From Marinobacter litoralis (lineage in GTDB: Bacteria; Pseudomonadota; Gammaproteobacteria; Pseudomonadales; Oleiphilaceae): a DNA stretch of 64,000 nucleotides. Positions 9,555 through 17,513 of this stretch are shown here, piece by piece. The stretch spans positions 558,001 through 622,000 of the forward strand of contig NZ_JAELVS010000001.1 of assembly GCF_016427555.1 (NCBI RefSeq), given 5' to 3'. The number at the start of each line of letters is the position of its first letter. The first letter of the stretch is position 1. Below the pieces are notes generated by a model, which worked only from the letters and a program-made list of their open reading frames with translations, searched no databases and was not told the origin of the DNA. The position numbers and the translations under genes are program-made.

Positions 9555-10616
9555 TTACTTTGAGGCTTTCAGGCCTGTGACACTGCCGATGGTTTCATTC
9601 CAGCGATCAACCCAGCGCTGATCAACCCGGTCGGCCCAGTTTGGCAGCAGCTTTTCTTCCAGGTGGCGGGAAACTGCTTTGAAATCGCTCTCCGTTGCCT
9701 GAACCAGTACCATATTGCCCGGCTCACCACGGGAGCATTCTCCTTCACCGGTCAGGCAGGCAATCCCTTCTTTGGTTTCGTCAACTGCTGTGGCCCATAC
9801 TTTTGCTTCGTAGTTCTCTTTCAGTTCTTTGAGCAACCACTCCTGGGTATCTGCCGATAGTGACTGCCACTTTTTACCGTTCATGGCGGTTACAACGTGA
9901 TCCCACCCGCCAACTGGAAGCGGGTACAGGTGAGTGGCTACTTCGTACCATCCGGAGCTGTAGCCGGAAAGTGAACCGGTGACCGCACAATCAATAACGC
10001 CACGCTGAAGTGCTCCGGGCACTTCGCTGTAATTCAGTGTGATACCTTCGGCCCCCAGAGCTTCCAGGAACTCCGCAGTTGTTCGGCCACTGGCACGTAC
10101 TTTCTTGCCTGCGAGATCCGAGAGACTGCTGATTTCGGCATTGCAGAACACAACCTGAGAAGGGTACGGCGCCACTGCAAGCACCTTGGCGCCATCGAAA
10201 CGCTCGCTGAAGGCTTCGTCCAGAACCGGCCAGTAGGCTTCGGCAACCTTGCGGGCAGTTTCAACATCCGGTGCCATCATGGGCATATCAAGCCCTTCCA
10301 GCTCAGGTGCATCCTGAACCGCGTAGTCGGCAACCGTTGAGGTAACCTCAATGACATTGCGAGCCATCAGACGGTAGACCTCACCGCCACCCAACCCCAT
10401 CTGGTCGAACGTTGTTACATTGGTAGAGATATTGCCGCCGGATGCCTCAGGAATATGATTGCTCCAGAACGGGTTCTCGAAGTTTTTATACAGCGACAGG
10501 CTGCTCCAGCTGCCAACGTATGAAAAGCTGGTGTTATCAATGTCCTGAGCGGTGGCATGGCCTGCCATCAGAAGGGTAAGTGCAGTGGCTGCGGCGCAAA
10601 CCTGATTCTTGTTCAT
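9555..10616 (-). CDS. dctP: TRAP transporter substrate-binding protein (DctP)
   Basis: This is the periplasmic solute receptor of the TRAP system, about 353 residues. The N-terminus is a clear signal peptide (basic start, hydrophobic core, cleavage after ATAQ). The mature part has the DctP pattern: FSERFDGAKVLAVAPYPSQV, then LAGKKVRASGRTTAEFLEAL with the conserved arginine that usually contacts a carboxylate, and GVIDCAVTGSLSGYS. Two Met codons are adjacent at 10619 and 10616; the second is better spaced from AGAGGA. It is the first transporter gene after DUF1445. The conserved arginine points to a carboxylate-bearing substrate; the identity is unknown. Confidence 0.93.
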   Translation of the reverse strand: MNKNQVCAAATALTLLMAGHATAQDIDNTSFSYVGSWSSLSLYKNFENPFWSNHIPEASGGNISTNVTTFDQMGLGGGEVYRLMARNVIEVTSTVADYAVQDAPELEGLDMPMMAPDVETARKVAEAYWPVLDEAFSERFDGAKVLAVAPYPSQVVFCNAEISSLSDLAGKKVRASGRTTAEFLEALGAEGITLNYSEVPGALQRGVIDCAVTGSLSGYSSGWYEVATHLYPLPVGGWDHVVTAMNGKKWQSLSADTQEWLLKELKENYEAKVWATAVDETKEGIACLTGEGECSRGEPGNMVLVQATESDFKAVSRHLEEKLLPNWADRVDQRWVDRWNETIGSVTGLKASK

Positions 10617-10658
10617 CATGTCATTTCCTCTTCTCTTCTCTTTGTTGTTCACCAGGTA

Positions 10659-11450
10659 CTAAAGCAAGGTAACTTGGCTTTCGGGAATGTCTGTTACCAG
10701 CATGTGGCCCGGGCTATGAGTAATCGCAAAAGGCACGCCTGCATCCATCAATACTTGCTGAGGGGTCACGCCACATGCCCAGAAAACGGGTGTCTCATTA
10801 CTATAGATGGACACGGGATCACCGTAATCCGGTTTCATCAGATCACGAATACCAATCAGAGCCGGATCGCCAAAATGCACGGGGGCACCGTGGGCCAGAG
10901 GGAAGCGTGTGGTGATCTGAATGGCACGGATTGCCTGCGCTGCCGGGAAGGGGCGCATGGATACCACCATATGACCGGAAAACCCTCCGGCAGCTTGAAG
11001 TGGGATCGAGGTTTTGAACATAGGGACGTTGCGGCTTTCGTCTATATGGCGAACAGCCACACCGTTTTGCATCAGTGCATGTTCAAAGCTGAAAGAACAG
11101 CCCAGGGCGAAGGTTACAAGATCGTCGCGCCAAAGATCAGAGACATCCCCTGCTGTGCCGGAGAGTTCACCGTGACGGTAGACGTGATAGGCCGGAACAT
11201 CCCGTGCAATATCCAGATCGTTGCCCAGCAATTCGCAGGTTCGCTGCCCCGGCTCACTAACGGCAATCAGTGGACAGGGTTTTGGATTCGCCTGGCAGAA
11301 ACGCAGGAAACCATTGGCCTGTGCCTCGGGAAGCACTACCAGATTTACCTGAACAAAACCGTTTGCCAGGCCAGCGGTGGGGCCGGTCAGGCTGCCATCT
11401 CGTGCCCTTTGTCGAACCGCTCTGGCCTCGGAGGGATTAACGCTGATCAT
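10659..11450 (-). CDS. DUF1445 / YcsI family protein, D-glutamate cyclase-like
   Basis: This is a DUF1445 protein of 263 residues, related to Bacillus YcsI and to the D-glutamate cyclase domain that converts D-glutamate to 5-oxo-D-proline in mitochondria. Visible marks are the N-terminal [19 protein letters not shown], the Cys-centred [13 protein letters not shown], a [10 protein letters not shown] segment, and the C-terminal [13 protein letters not shown] followed by [15 protein letters not shown], all typical of the family. In Bacillus the ycsI gene lies with ycsF, kipI and kipA, the same partners as here. Function as hydro-lyase or cyclase is by family; the product would be the substrate of PxpABC. 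Confidence 0.88.
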   Translation of the reverse strand: MISVNPSEARAVRQRARDGSLTGPTAGLANGFVQVNLVVLPEAQANGFLRFCQANPKPCPLIAVSEPGQRTCELLGNDLDIARDVPAYHVYRHGELSGTAGDVSDLWRDDLVTFALGCSFSFEHALMQNGVAVRHIDESRNVPMFKTSIPLQAAGGFSGHMVVSMRPFPAAQAIRAIQITTRFPLAHGAPVHFGDPALIGIRDLMKPDYGDPVSIYSNETPVFWACGVTPQQVLMDAGVPFAITHSPGHMLVTDIPESQVTLL

Positions 11451-11556
11451 TTTTTCGCCTTGTAATGGTTTCTACTTAAATTAAGGCAAAAGCAATGATT
11501 AATTCCAATTGATATTTAGAATACAGACTGATCGAAAAATGTGATCAGTTGTATGG

Positions 11557-12450
11557 CTAACGTGATTCCCGGGATTCTGATGACACCAGATTCAGCGCTA
11601 GATCGGCGATTGCACGAACAATGTAGCCGCCAGGTGCTGTGGTATAAGCGACGTTGAACACAAGATCAGGTACATTTGCCTCTACCTGCAGTTCTCGAAG
11701 TTTTCCGGACTCAAGCTCGCTGGTAACAATCTCACTGGGTAGCGCACTGACACCAACACCATCGACCGTCATTCGAATGATGGTTGAGAGTGAGGAGCTT
11801 GAGTGGATCTGGATCGAGCGACTCACAGGATTGATCAGCGAGCGAATGTAAATGTGTGGTTCGCTCATTCGTGGGTAGGTGATGATAGGCACCTGGGCCA
11901 GAGCAGAGACGCTCAGAGGTTTTTCGTGCAGCAACAGCTTTTCACTGGCCACCCAGGTGAGGGAATAGCTGCAGAATGGTTTGGTGACAAAGTCCTCATG
12001 CCGTACCTCACCGATCAGAAACGCAATGTCGATTTCTCGCCGGATGAGTTTTTCGGCAAGACTAACGGAAATATCCACATCGAGTTCGAGATTGATGGCG
12101 GGATAGGTTTCATTGATCCTTTCGATCAGCCTGGGCAGCCAAGTATAGGCAATGGTTTCTGCAACGCCTAATCGTATGGTGCCATGGATGGAGTCCGGGT
12201 CGGCGACTTTCTCCAGAAGTTCCTGATGAAGTTCAAGAATTTTTTCGGCGTAAACCAGCAGCTCCCGGCCTTTGGTTGTCAGCACTGCACTGCGCCCGGA
12301 TCGGTCAAACAGTTTAACGCCGAGCTCGTCCTCCAGGCCGGAAATACGTGCAGATATGGTCGGCTGGGAGGCGTACAGCTTTTCACCGGTGGCCCGAAAA
12401 CTACCCAGCTTGGCTATCCAATAGAAGGTTTCAAGGGATCTGATATTCAT
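11557..12450 (-). CDS. LysR-family regulator of the pxp/TRAP operon
   Basis: This is a LysR-type transcriptional regulator of about 297 residues. The N-terminal winged HTH reads MNIRSLETFYWIAKLGSF, then ATGEKLYASQPTISARI, and is followed by the LysR substrate-binding domain (residues 90-290). I chose the ATG at 12450, which starts exactly at the conserved helix; the longer reading would add 19 unlikely residues. It lies directly upstream of the DUF1445 gene in the same orientation, with a 106-bp AT-rich gap in which a promoter could sit. Control of the downstream catabolic operon, with a pathway intermediate as co-inducer, is the simplest inference. Confidence 0.92.
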   Translation of the reverse strand: MNIRSLETFYWIAKLGSFRATGEKLYASQPTISARISGLEDELGVKLFDRSGRSAVLTTKGRELLVYAEKILELHQELLEKVADPDSIHGTIRLGVAETIAYTWLPRLIERINETYPAINLELDVDISVSLAEKLIRREIDIAFLIGEVRHEDFVTKPFCSYSLTWVASEKLLLHEKPLSVSALAQVPIITYPRMSEPHIYIRSLINPVSRSIQIHSSSSLSTIIRMTVDGVGVSALPSEIVTSELESGKLRELQVEANVPDLVFNVAYTTAPGGYIVRAIADLALNLVSSESRESR

Positions 12451-12463
12451 AATTTTCCGGAGC

Positions 12464-13174
12464 CTAATCCGTTTTCTGGAACGACAGCAGAGTCTTGCCA
12501 CTGGCATTTTTCAGGTGCAGTTTCAGGCCCTCAAGCACATACCCCTCAACCTTGCCCAGCCGCTGCCGGAACCGGTCTGCAGTGGCCATATCGGTGCAGG
12601 CCATCATGGTGGCCGCGATCGGGCCGAGCGACAGCGTGTCTGGGGTGACGGCGTGCAGGTTGCCAAAGACGTTATTGCAGCCATCGGTGCCGGTGAAACG
12701 CATTTCCGTGAGGTTGAATTCCAGGCGCGGCCGCTGGCGCTCGCTGGTTAGTGCAAGCGGTTCGCCCTCAATGGCTTCGAGCACCCAGATATCGTGCAGC
12801 CGCAACCGGCTGTCGGCTTGTTTGTCCAGAACTTCAACCAGTTCGTAGGCAATGGATGACTTATCCGCAGGCACCTGATGTGCGGGCAGCTGCGTTTCCT
12901 TCACCCTCAGCTTGTAGATATAGCCCGGTACGTACTCAAAGCCGTGAATGGGCGCGTAGAACAGCTGCCAGTTACCGGCAGACAGCTCCTCGCCCTTCTG
13001 CACCTGCAGACATTGCATGGGGCCGACGCCCACGCACCTGGCATTCAGGCTGTTCACCCAGTAGGTGCTGGTGGTGGAATTTGCGCCGGTATTATCCGCC
13101 GAGGAAGGGCTGAATGCTGAACAACCAACCAGCAGTGATGCTCCCAGAGCAATGGCAATAGAACCTCGAAGCAT
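12464..13174 (-). CDS. META-domain / DUF4377 lipoprotein (HslJ-like)
   Basis: This is an outer-membrane or periplasmic lipoprotein of about 236 residues. The start at 13174 gives a short signal ending in the lipobox LLVGC. The first half (YWVNSLNARCVGVGPMQCLQ to YKLRVKE) matches DUF4377; the second half, from about residue 120, is a META/HslJ domain with GTDGCNNVFGNL and GPIAATMMAC. META-domain lipoproteins are linked to stress tolerance, including novobiocin resistance for HslJ. It ends 13 bp before the LysR start, so it could share a transcript with the regulator, though its own promoter is likely. Confidence 0.88.
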   Translation of the reverse strand: MLRGSIAIALGASLLVGCSAFSPSSADNTGANSTTSTYWVNSLNARCVGVGPMQCLQVQKGEELSAGNWQLFYAPIHGFEYVPGYIYKLRVKETQLPAHQVPADKSSIAYELVEVLDKQADSRLRLHDIWVLEAIEGEPLALTSERQRPRLEFNLTEMRFTGTDGCNNVFGNLHAVTPDTLSLGPIAATMMACTDMATADRFRQRLGKVEGYVLEGLKLHLKNASGKTLLSFQKTD

Positions 13175-13329
13175 GCAGTTACCTCTCATCATCAATCCTG
13201 GGTCATGGCCGGGCTGGCCTTATCGCAGCTTTAATGAGGGTAGCACTAAGTTGATGAACGTATGATAGGAAGATAACGAATTGACGGATACCCCACCATC
13301 CTGTAGACGATGAGGTATCTCGATGGTGT

Positions 13330-13932
13330 TCAGTCTGGTACGTCAGCTACCGACGGCACCACGGCCGAGGGCAGATCCGACAGCGCAGCCAACGCGGCTT
13401 CCTGCACCTGCTCTGAGGGCACGGCTTTGCCAGACGCCCGGGACGGCAAGGAACGGGTAGCGGTGGCTGCGGCAACCACCGTGGGGTTGTAGCCCAGCGA
13501 GAAGGCGCCCCGAGCGGTGGAGTTCACGCACATATGGGACATAAAGCCCGCCAGAATCAGATTCTGCACGCCCGCGGCTTTCAGTTGGTCATTCAGGTTT
13601 GTCTGGGTGAAGGAATTCGGGAAATTTTTGGTGATCACCGGCTCGCCATCCATCGGGGCAACCACATCGGCGATCTGTCCAATCGGTGCCGTGAGGTCGT
13701 AGGGTGAACCGGCACCGGCATCGTGCTGAATGTGGAATACCGGCCGACCCGCCGCCCGGAAGCGCTCCAGCAGTGCCTTGCACTCCTGCAGTGCGGGCTC
13801 CACGCCGTCCAGTTTCATAATACCTTCGCGGTAGGTGTTCTGGGCATCGATAATCACCAGCGCGGAATCGCTGATCGGGCTGGCCTGATTCCCCAGGCCA
13901 ACAATGTCCCGTAGGGTTGTCAGATCACTCAT
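13330..13932 (-). CDS. Isochorismatase-like cysteine hydrolase
   Basis: This is an isochorismatase-superfamily hydrolase of 200 residues. The catalytic triad is visible as Asp in ALVIIDAQNTY (about residue 30), Lys in VITKNFPNSF (about 104), and Cys in AGFMSHMCVNSTARGA (about 138). Family members hydrolyse amides such as nicotinamide, N-carbamoylsarcosine or isochorismate; this sequence alone does not show which. AGGAAAC precedes the ATG at 13932. It stands alone, with 155 bp separating it from the lipoprotein gene downstream and a divergent gene upstream. Confidence 0.9.
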   Translation of the reverse strand: MSDLTTLRDIVGLGNQASPISDSALVIIDAQNTYREGIMKLDGVEPALQECKALLERFRAAGRPVFHIQHDAGAGSPYDLTAPIGQIADVVAPMDGEPVITKNFPNSFTQTNLNDQLKAAGVQNLILAGFMSHMCVNSTARGAFSLGYNPTVVAAATATRSLPSRASGKAVPSEQVQEAALAALSDLPSAVVPSVADVPD

Positions 13933-14152
13933 GATGTTTCCTTATGGTTGGCAACGGCAAAAAACTTCTGTGTGACGGCGCAGTTGCAATGGCTCACCGG
14001 TTATAAAAACCGACCGACACTGGCAAGTTACCCGGCCCCTGCCAGCAAGTGAATCAACATAAGGGAGGATTGCCCCGCGCCTTGGGAGCCAGTACCAAAG
14101 TGCCGTGTTGCCTGCAGTGGCATCCGGGCTACGGCCTCCTTATCATAGCTCC

Positions 14153-14926
14153 ATGCAAAAAGACTTTTATCGGCGCGGCCCGGACCACAGAGCCGGGGCC
14201 CGCGTCGGGTTTTTGGACGTGCGCCGCCGTTTCCAGTTCCGCAGTGTGGAAATCGGCCGCTGGGTAACCGAGCCGGAAAAGCAGCGCAGTGCGGGCCTTT
14301 TCTACGACGCCCTGTGCGACCTGATGATCATTCTCGGTGGCACCGAAAGCCTGATCTCGCTGCGTGGCACCCTGGCCCTGCAATATGGTATCGGCGGCCG
14401 CCCGGGGGTGTCTGCCCACTATACCCCCGCAACCCGCAGTTTCGCCCTGGCCAAAAATGCGGGCCCCGGTAGCATAGCCCATGAATGGTTTCATGCATTC
14501 GACCACTACATCAGCAACAAGCTGTTCACCCGTGTACCCGGGGGCCAGTTTGCGTCCCGCCAATGGCTGCACCGGCAAGACGCCATCCCGCACCCGCTGA
14601 ACCAGCGGCTTGAAGCCTGCTTCAAAGCCATCCTGCTGGACGAGCAGGGCAACCACCCCAGTACCCTGTTCAGGGTGTCGGCAAAAGCCGACAAGGCCGC
14701 TGGCGTGCATTATTACAGCCAACCCGAAGAACTCTGCGCCAGAGCCTTTGAAGCCTTCGTTCAGGATGCGGCGGTAAAAAATGCCTTTCTGGTGAAAGGC
14801 ACCAAAGAAAGCGAAGACGCGAAACTGGGCCTTTATCCACAGGGGGAACAGCGGGAGCGGGTGAATCAGGCATTTTTTGCCTACTTCCAGATGCTAGGGC
14901 GTGCGCTGCAAAAGGCAGAAAGCTGA
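14153..14926 (+). CDS. CLCA_X-type protein with HExxH motif (possible metallopeptidase)
   Basis: This protein of 257 residues resembles proteins annotated CLCA_X in Marinobacter and Pseudomonas relatives. It carries HEWFHAFDHY with H110, E111 and H114 in a zinc-peptidase HExxH arrangement, similar to the LPD1-type domain of large polyvalent phage proteins. A later PEELCARAFEAFVQD (around residue 195) supplies a plausible third acidic ligand. I chose ATG 14153, since the upstream extension (from 14105) is not convincing. The gene converges on the integron integrase with only 4 bp between the stops, so it is the chromosomal neighbour just outside the integron. Peptidase activity is inferred from the motif only. 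Confidence 0.78.
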   Translation: MQKDFYRRGPDHRAGARVGFLDVRRRFQFRSVEIGRWVTEPEKQRSAGLFYDALCDLMIILGGTESLISLRGTLALQYGIGGRPGVSAHYTPATRSFALAKNAGPGSIAHEWFHAFDHYISNKLFTRVPGGQFASRQWLHRQDAIPHPLNQRLEACFKAILLDEQGNHPSTLFRVSAKADKAAGVHYYSQPEELCARAFEAFVQDAAVKNAFLVKGTKESEDAKLGLYPQGEQRERVNQAFFAYFQMLGRALQKAES

Positions 14927-14930
14927 CATG

Positions 14931-15890
14931 CTATCCGAGCGGACTGCGAACCCCGGCAAAGCCCTGACCAAGAACGTGCGTATAGATCTGGGTCGTTCGC
15001 AGATCCGAGTGGCCGAGCAGATCCTGAACGGTGCGAATATCGGTTCCGCGTTTCAATAGCTCGGTTGCAAACGTGTGCCTGAACGTATGACAACCCGCCT
15101 GCTTGCCAATGCCAGTTTGTTTGACGGCATTGCGTACGGCCTTTTGAACAGAGGTAATATGCCTATGGTGACGAACCACGTTGCCAAGATTATCAGTGCT
15201 AATCGATGGTGACGGAAAAAGCCATTGCCATTCCAGAGTCCGACCTGCATTCGGGTATTTTCGGGCGAGTGCGAACGGAAGGCTGACAGGATGAAGAAAC
15301 GCTTTGTCCTGCTCCCGCCAGGCTTTTCGAATGGTATCGATATGACATTGCAGCGGAGCCAGCAAAGGGGCGGGTAACAGGGTTGTTCGGTCTTTGGCGC
15401 CTTTGCCGTCTCGAACTGTGACGACCTGTTGTTGAAAATCGAGATCTTTAATACGTAACCGGCAGGCCTCCGTAATTCGCAGGCCTGCACCGTATAGCAG
15501 GGAAGCAATCAGGCGATCTGTTTCCCCCAGCCGATTTATGATGGCCATGGCTTCATCATGGGTGAGAACTACCGGCAATTTACGTGGTTTTTTCGACCGG
15601 ATAACCTCGCCGATATCGCCCATTGGTTTGTCCAGTACTTTGTCATACAGGAATACCAGCGCATTCAGTGCCTGGGCCTGAGTTGCCGCTGCCACATTGC
15701 GACGAACGGCAAGCCAGGTGAGAAACTCATTCACTTCTGGCGCACCCATTTCGTGCGGGTGTTTCATGTTTTGAAAACGAATAAAAAACCGAATCCAGTA
15801 CCAGTAGGATTTTTCTGTACGAATACTGTAGCGATTCACTCTGATAACGGCACGGACTTGATCTCTTAGCCGAGGTTCGTTTTTCTGCAT
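14931..15890 (-). CDS. intI: Integron integrase IntI (tyrosine recombinase)
   Basis: This 319-residue site-specific tyrosine recombinase inserts and excises gene cassettes at attI/attC. The catalytic set is complete: R138 (GAGLRITEACRLR), H268 and R271 (CHTFRHTF), H294 (LLGHSD), Y303 (TQIYTHV). Between the first and second boxes it has the extra segment found only in integron integrases, ending in LEWQWLFPS (about residues 195-226). AAGGAG lies upstream of the ATG at 15890. It points away from the cassette array, the standard IntI layout. Its promoter carries a LexA box, so SOS induction is expected. The gene looks intact and probably active. Confidence 0.97.
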   Translation of the reverse strand: MQKNEPRLRDQVRAVIRVNRYSIRTEKSYWYWIRFFIRFQNMKHPHEMGAPEVNEFLTWLAVRRNVAAATQAQALNALVFLYDKVLDKPMGDIGEVIRSKKPRKLPVVLTHDEAMAIINRLGETDRLIASLLYGAGLRITEACRLRIKDLDFQQQVVTVRDGKGAKDRTTLLPAPLLAPLQCHIDTIRKAWREQDKAFLHPVSLPFALARKYPNAGRTLEWQWLFPSPSISTDNLGNVVRHHRHITSVQKAVRNAVKQTGIGKQAGCHTFRHTFATELLKRGTDIRTVQDLLGHSDLRTTQIYTHVLGQGFAGVRSPLG

Positions 15891-15911
15891 AGCGGTGGCT
15901 CCTTGCCATTG

Positions 15912-15927
15912 CTGTGTTTTTATACAG
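15912..15927 (-). promoter_or_regulatory. LexA (SOS) box in the intI promoter
   Basis: The 16-mer CTGTGTTTTTATACAG fits the proteobacterial CTG-N10-CAG LexA operator and lies 22 bp upstream of the intI start codon. SOS control of integron integrases is established in Vibrio and class 1 integrons. The internal bases are AT-rich as expected. Actual binding is not shown by sequence. Confidence 0.75.
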
Positions 15928-16029
15928 TATTATTGGTGGCGTAAATCACAGATGTCAAACGATTACATGGAAACAGAGTGCGAGGTGAGATAACCTGTTG
16001 TTTTAAATATTAATGGCCGATTCGCCCAA

Positions 16030-16103
16030 TTGAGTAGAAAGCGGAATATCGAAGCAGTCAGATTTCTGCAATCGCGAAGCGGCCTGTCTAGTTGCTGTTA
16101 GGC
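16030..16103 (+). other. attI primary recombination site (approximate extent)
   Basis: The region between intI and the first cassette ends in the core site GTTAGGC (16097-16103), where IntI cuts after the G. The first cassette begins TTAGGC and ends with the R'' box GCCTAAC, its complement, which fixes this junction. The left limit of attI is an estimate, since accessory IntI sites diverge between integrons. The cassette promoter Pc should lie in or near 15930-16090, but I cannot name its boxes confidently. Confidence 0.7.
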
Positions 16104-16127
16104 AAGTACTAAACCTTAGGAATCTTA

Positions 16128-16532
16128 ATGGAAAACCGTGTTCCATTGCCGACGGATAACATTTACAAGTTCTATGCGTTGTTCGGCCTTCTGCTGATTA
16201 TTTTCTCAATCGGTGCAATGCTTTACGTGAACCAGTCAACCAACGATTTGGCTTTCGAGGTGGCGGTGGAATACGAAACGTTAAAAGCTGACCCGATGCG
16301 CTCCGTGGCAGATGAGGCTCGATTTACGGTACTGGAAAGGAAGCTCGAAATTGCAGGGCTTAATAAGAAAACCTTCATGATATGTCTTTCGGTGATCATC
16401 GCTGCCGGAAGCTTCATGGTCTGGTATGGATTTAAGAAATGGCACACCGAAGTCCAGCCTGTGCAAGATGAAATTGCAAGACTGAACCTCGTGAAGCTAC
16501 GACGAGAACTTGGGGAAGACTGTGATGCCTAA
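16128..16532 (+). CDS. Cassette 1: two-helix membrane protein of unknown function
   Basis: I do not recognise a family. The 134-residue protein has transmembrane segments at about residues 13-33 (FYALFGLLLIIFSIGAML) and 84-104 (FMICLSVIIAAGSFMVWYG). Between them is a charged helix (YETLKADPMRS to RFTVLERKLEIAGL), and a basic/acidic coiled tail follows (VQDEIARLNLVKLRRELGED). AGGA precedes the ATG by 8 bases. The stop TAA lies inside the R'' box of attC1, so the cassette has no spare 3' sequence. As first cassette it should be the best expressed from Pc. Function unknown. Confidence 0.8.
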   Translation: MENRVPLPTDNIYKFYALFGLLLIIFSIGAMLYVNQSTNDLAFEVAVEYETLKADPMRSVADEARFTVLERKLEIAGLNKKTFMICLSVIIAAGSFMVWYGFKKWHTEVQPVQDEIARLNLVKLRRELGEDCDA

Positions 16533-16610
16533 CCATCGCAGGCACGGCGACGGCTTTTCCATTGCGGCTTCGCCTTCATTCCAAAGCCGCGCATGCTGCG
16601 GGCGTTAGGC
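16527..16610 (+). repeat. attC1 recombination site
   Basis: This 84-bp imperfect palindrome is bounded by R'' GCCTAAC (16527-16533) and R' GTTAGGC (16604-16610). The inner stem pairs GGCTTT with AAAGCC, and the shared CAGGCACGGCGAC and GCGCATGCTG blocks recur in attC2-4 and attC7. Cassette 1 spans 16098-16604. Confidence 0.9.
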
Positions 16611-16622
16611 AAGGAGAGTAAT

Positions 16623-17402
16623 TTGTTCTTTCGTGCTCTGAACAAGGCCTTGGAGAAGCCGGCCCCTGAGCGGATAACGCTCAGCTCGCCGGGGGCAATG
16701 GATAACGACTTCTACTCGGTCAAACTGGAGGATACTGAGTCAAACACACGCATATTGATCCGGAAACGTAAAAAGGCCGGATACGAGGCGTTGGTTTGGA
16801 AAGGTGAGCAGTCCGGGAGGGAGAAAACCCTTTCAGAAGACGATATTGACCCAGCAAAATTTGATCTGAGAATAGAGCACTATTACCAAGGGTACCAGTT
16901 CGACTATACCGACCCCGGTAAATTTCTACTGATGGATCTTGCCCGTTGGCACAAAATTGTTAAGTTACGAGACCGGGTAAGCCAGTCCTTATACAACAAA
17001 AAGCGCCTGGTTCGCGAAGAAAGAATGGAACTTCTTCGTCATCTCGTAGAACGTAAAATCGATAACCCACGAGATGAGATATATCCGCTTATGCTGGCAG
17101 TGCAGAAATATTCGCGTAAGTGGCTTTATCATCCAGATAAGGATAAGCACAAAGCCCACCTTGAACTTGTCCTTGATTCATTTGTGGATTCCGGAGAGTT
17201 GACTAAGAAAGGTACGAACTATGTCGTGACCGGTAAAGCTCTGGTTACCCTCTCGGAATTCGAACTGAACGTTCAGCGCCACCAAGATCAGATAAAAACG
17301 GCCAAGGTAGGTAATCGATTAACCTGGGCAATCGTCTTTGTGGGTATAGCAGGGATCTTGTCTCAAGCGTGGATGTGGGCTATCGAACAAGGGGTAATCT
17401 GA
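16623..17402 (+). CDS. Cassette 2: C-terminally membrane-anchored protein of unknown function
   Basis: I do not recognise a family. I chose the TTG at 16623, because AAGGAG (16611-16616), directly after the attC1 core, is spaced 6 bases from it; an ATG at 16593 would lie inside attC1. The product is about 259 residues: a charged soluble part with beta-rich text (FYSVKLEDTESNTRILIRKR), a long helical middle (residues 110-210) and a C-terminal helix at about 236-255 (LTWAIVFVGIAGILSQAWMW) that should anchor it in the membrane. The middle could be a winged-helix-like region, but this is weak. The stop is followed by the attC2 R'' box after one base. Confidence 0.8.
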   Translation: MFFRALNKALEKPAPERITLSSPGAMDNDFYSVKLEDTESNTRILIRKRKKAGYEALVWKGEQSGREKTLSEDDIDPAKFDLRIEHYYQGYQFDYTDPGKFLLMDLARWHKIVKLRDRVSQSLYNKKRLVREERMELLRHLVERKIDNPRDEIYPLMLAVQKYSRKWLYHPDKDKHKAHLELVLDSFVDSGELTKKGTNYVVTGKALVTLSEFELNVQRHQDQIKTAKVGNRLTWAIVFVGIAGILSQAWMWAIEQGVI

Positions 17403-17403
17403 T

Positions 17404-17487
17404 GCCTAACCAGTGCAGGCACGGCGACGCCCACTACATTGCGCCTTCGGCTCCATTCCGTGGGCGCGCATGCTGCAAGCGTTAGCA
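17404..17487 (+). repeat. attC2 recombination site
   Basis: This 84-bp site runs from R'' GCCTAAC (17404-17410) to R' GTTAGCA (17481-17487). It closes cassette 2 (16605-17481). The inner stem pairs CGCCCAC with GTGGGCG, while attC3 has CGCCCAT with ATGGGCG, a compensatory change. Confidence 0.92.
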
Positions 17488-17513
17488 CGCATAAGCTGAA
17501 ATTGGAGACAAGA

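Noticed and set aside
14931-15890. Integrase as a phage or XerC/D recombinase.
   Set aside because: The extra segment ending LEWQWLFPS and the attI/attC context are specific to integron integrases.
15930-16126. Cassette promoter Pc with -35/-10 boxes.
   Set aside because: Several AT-rich hexamers are possible; none is distinct enough to call.
16593-16622. ATG at 16593 as the start of cassette 2.
   Set aside because: It falls inside attC1 and lacks a ribosome site; TTG 16623 has AAGGAG at ideal spacing.
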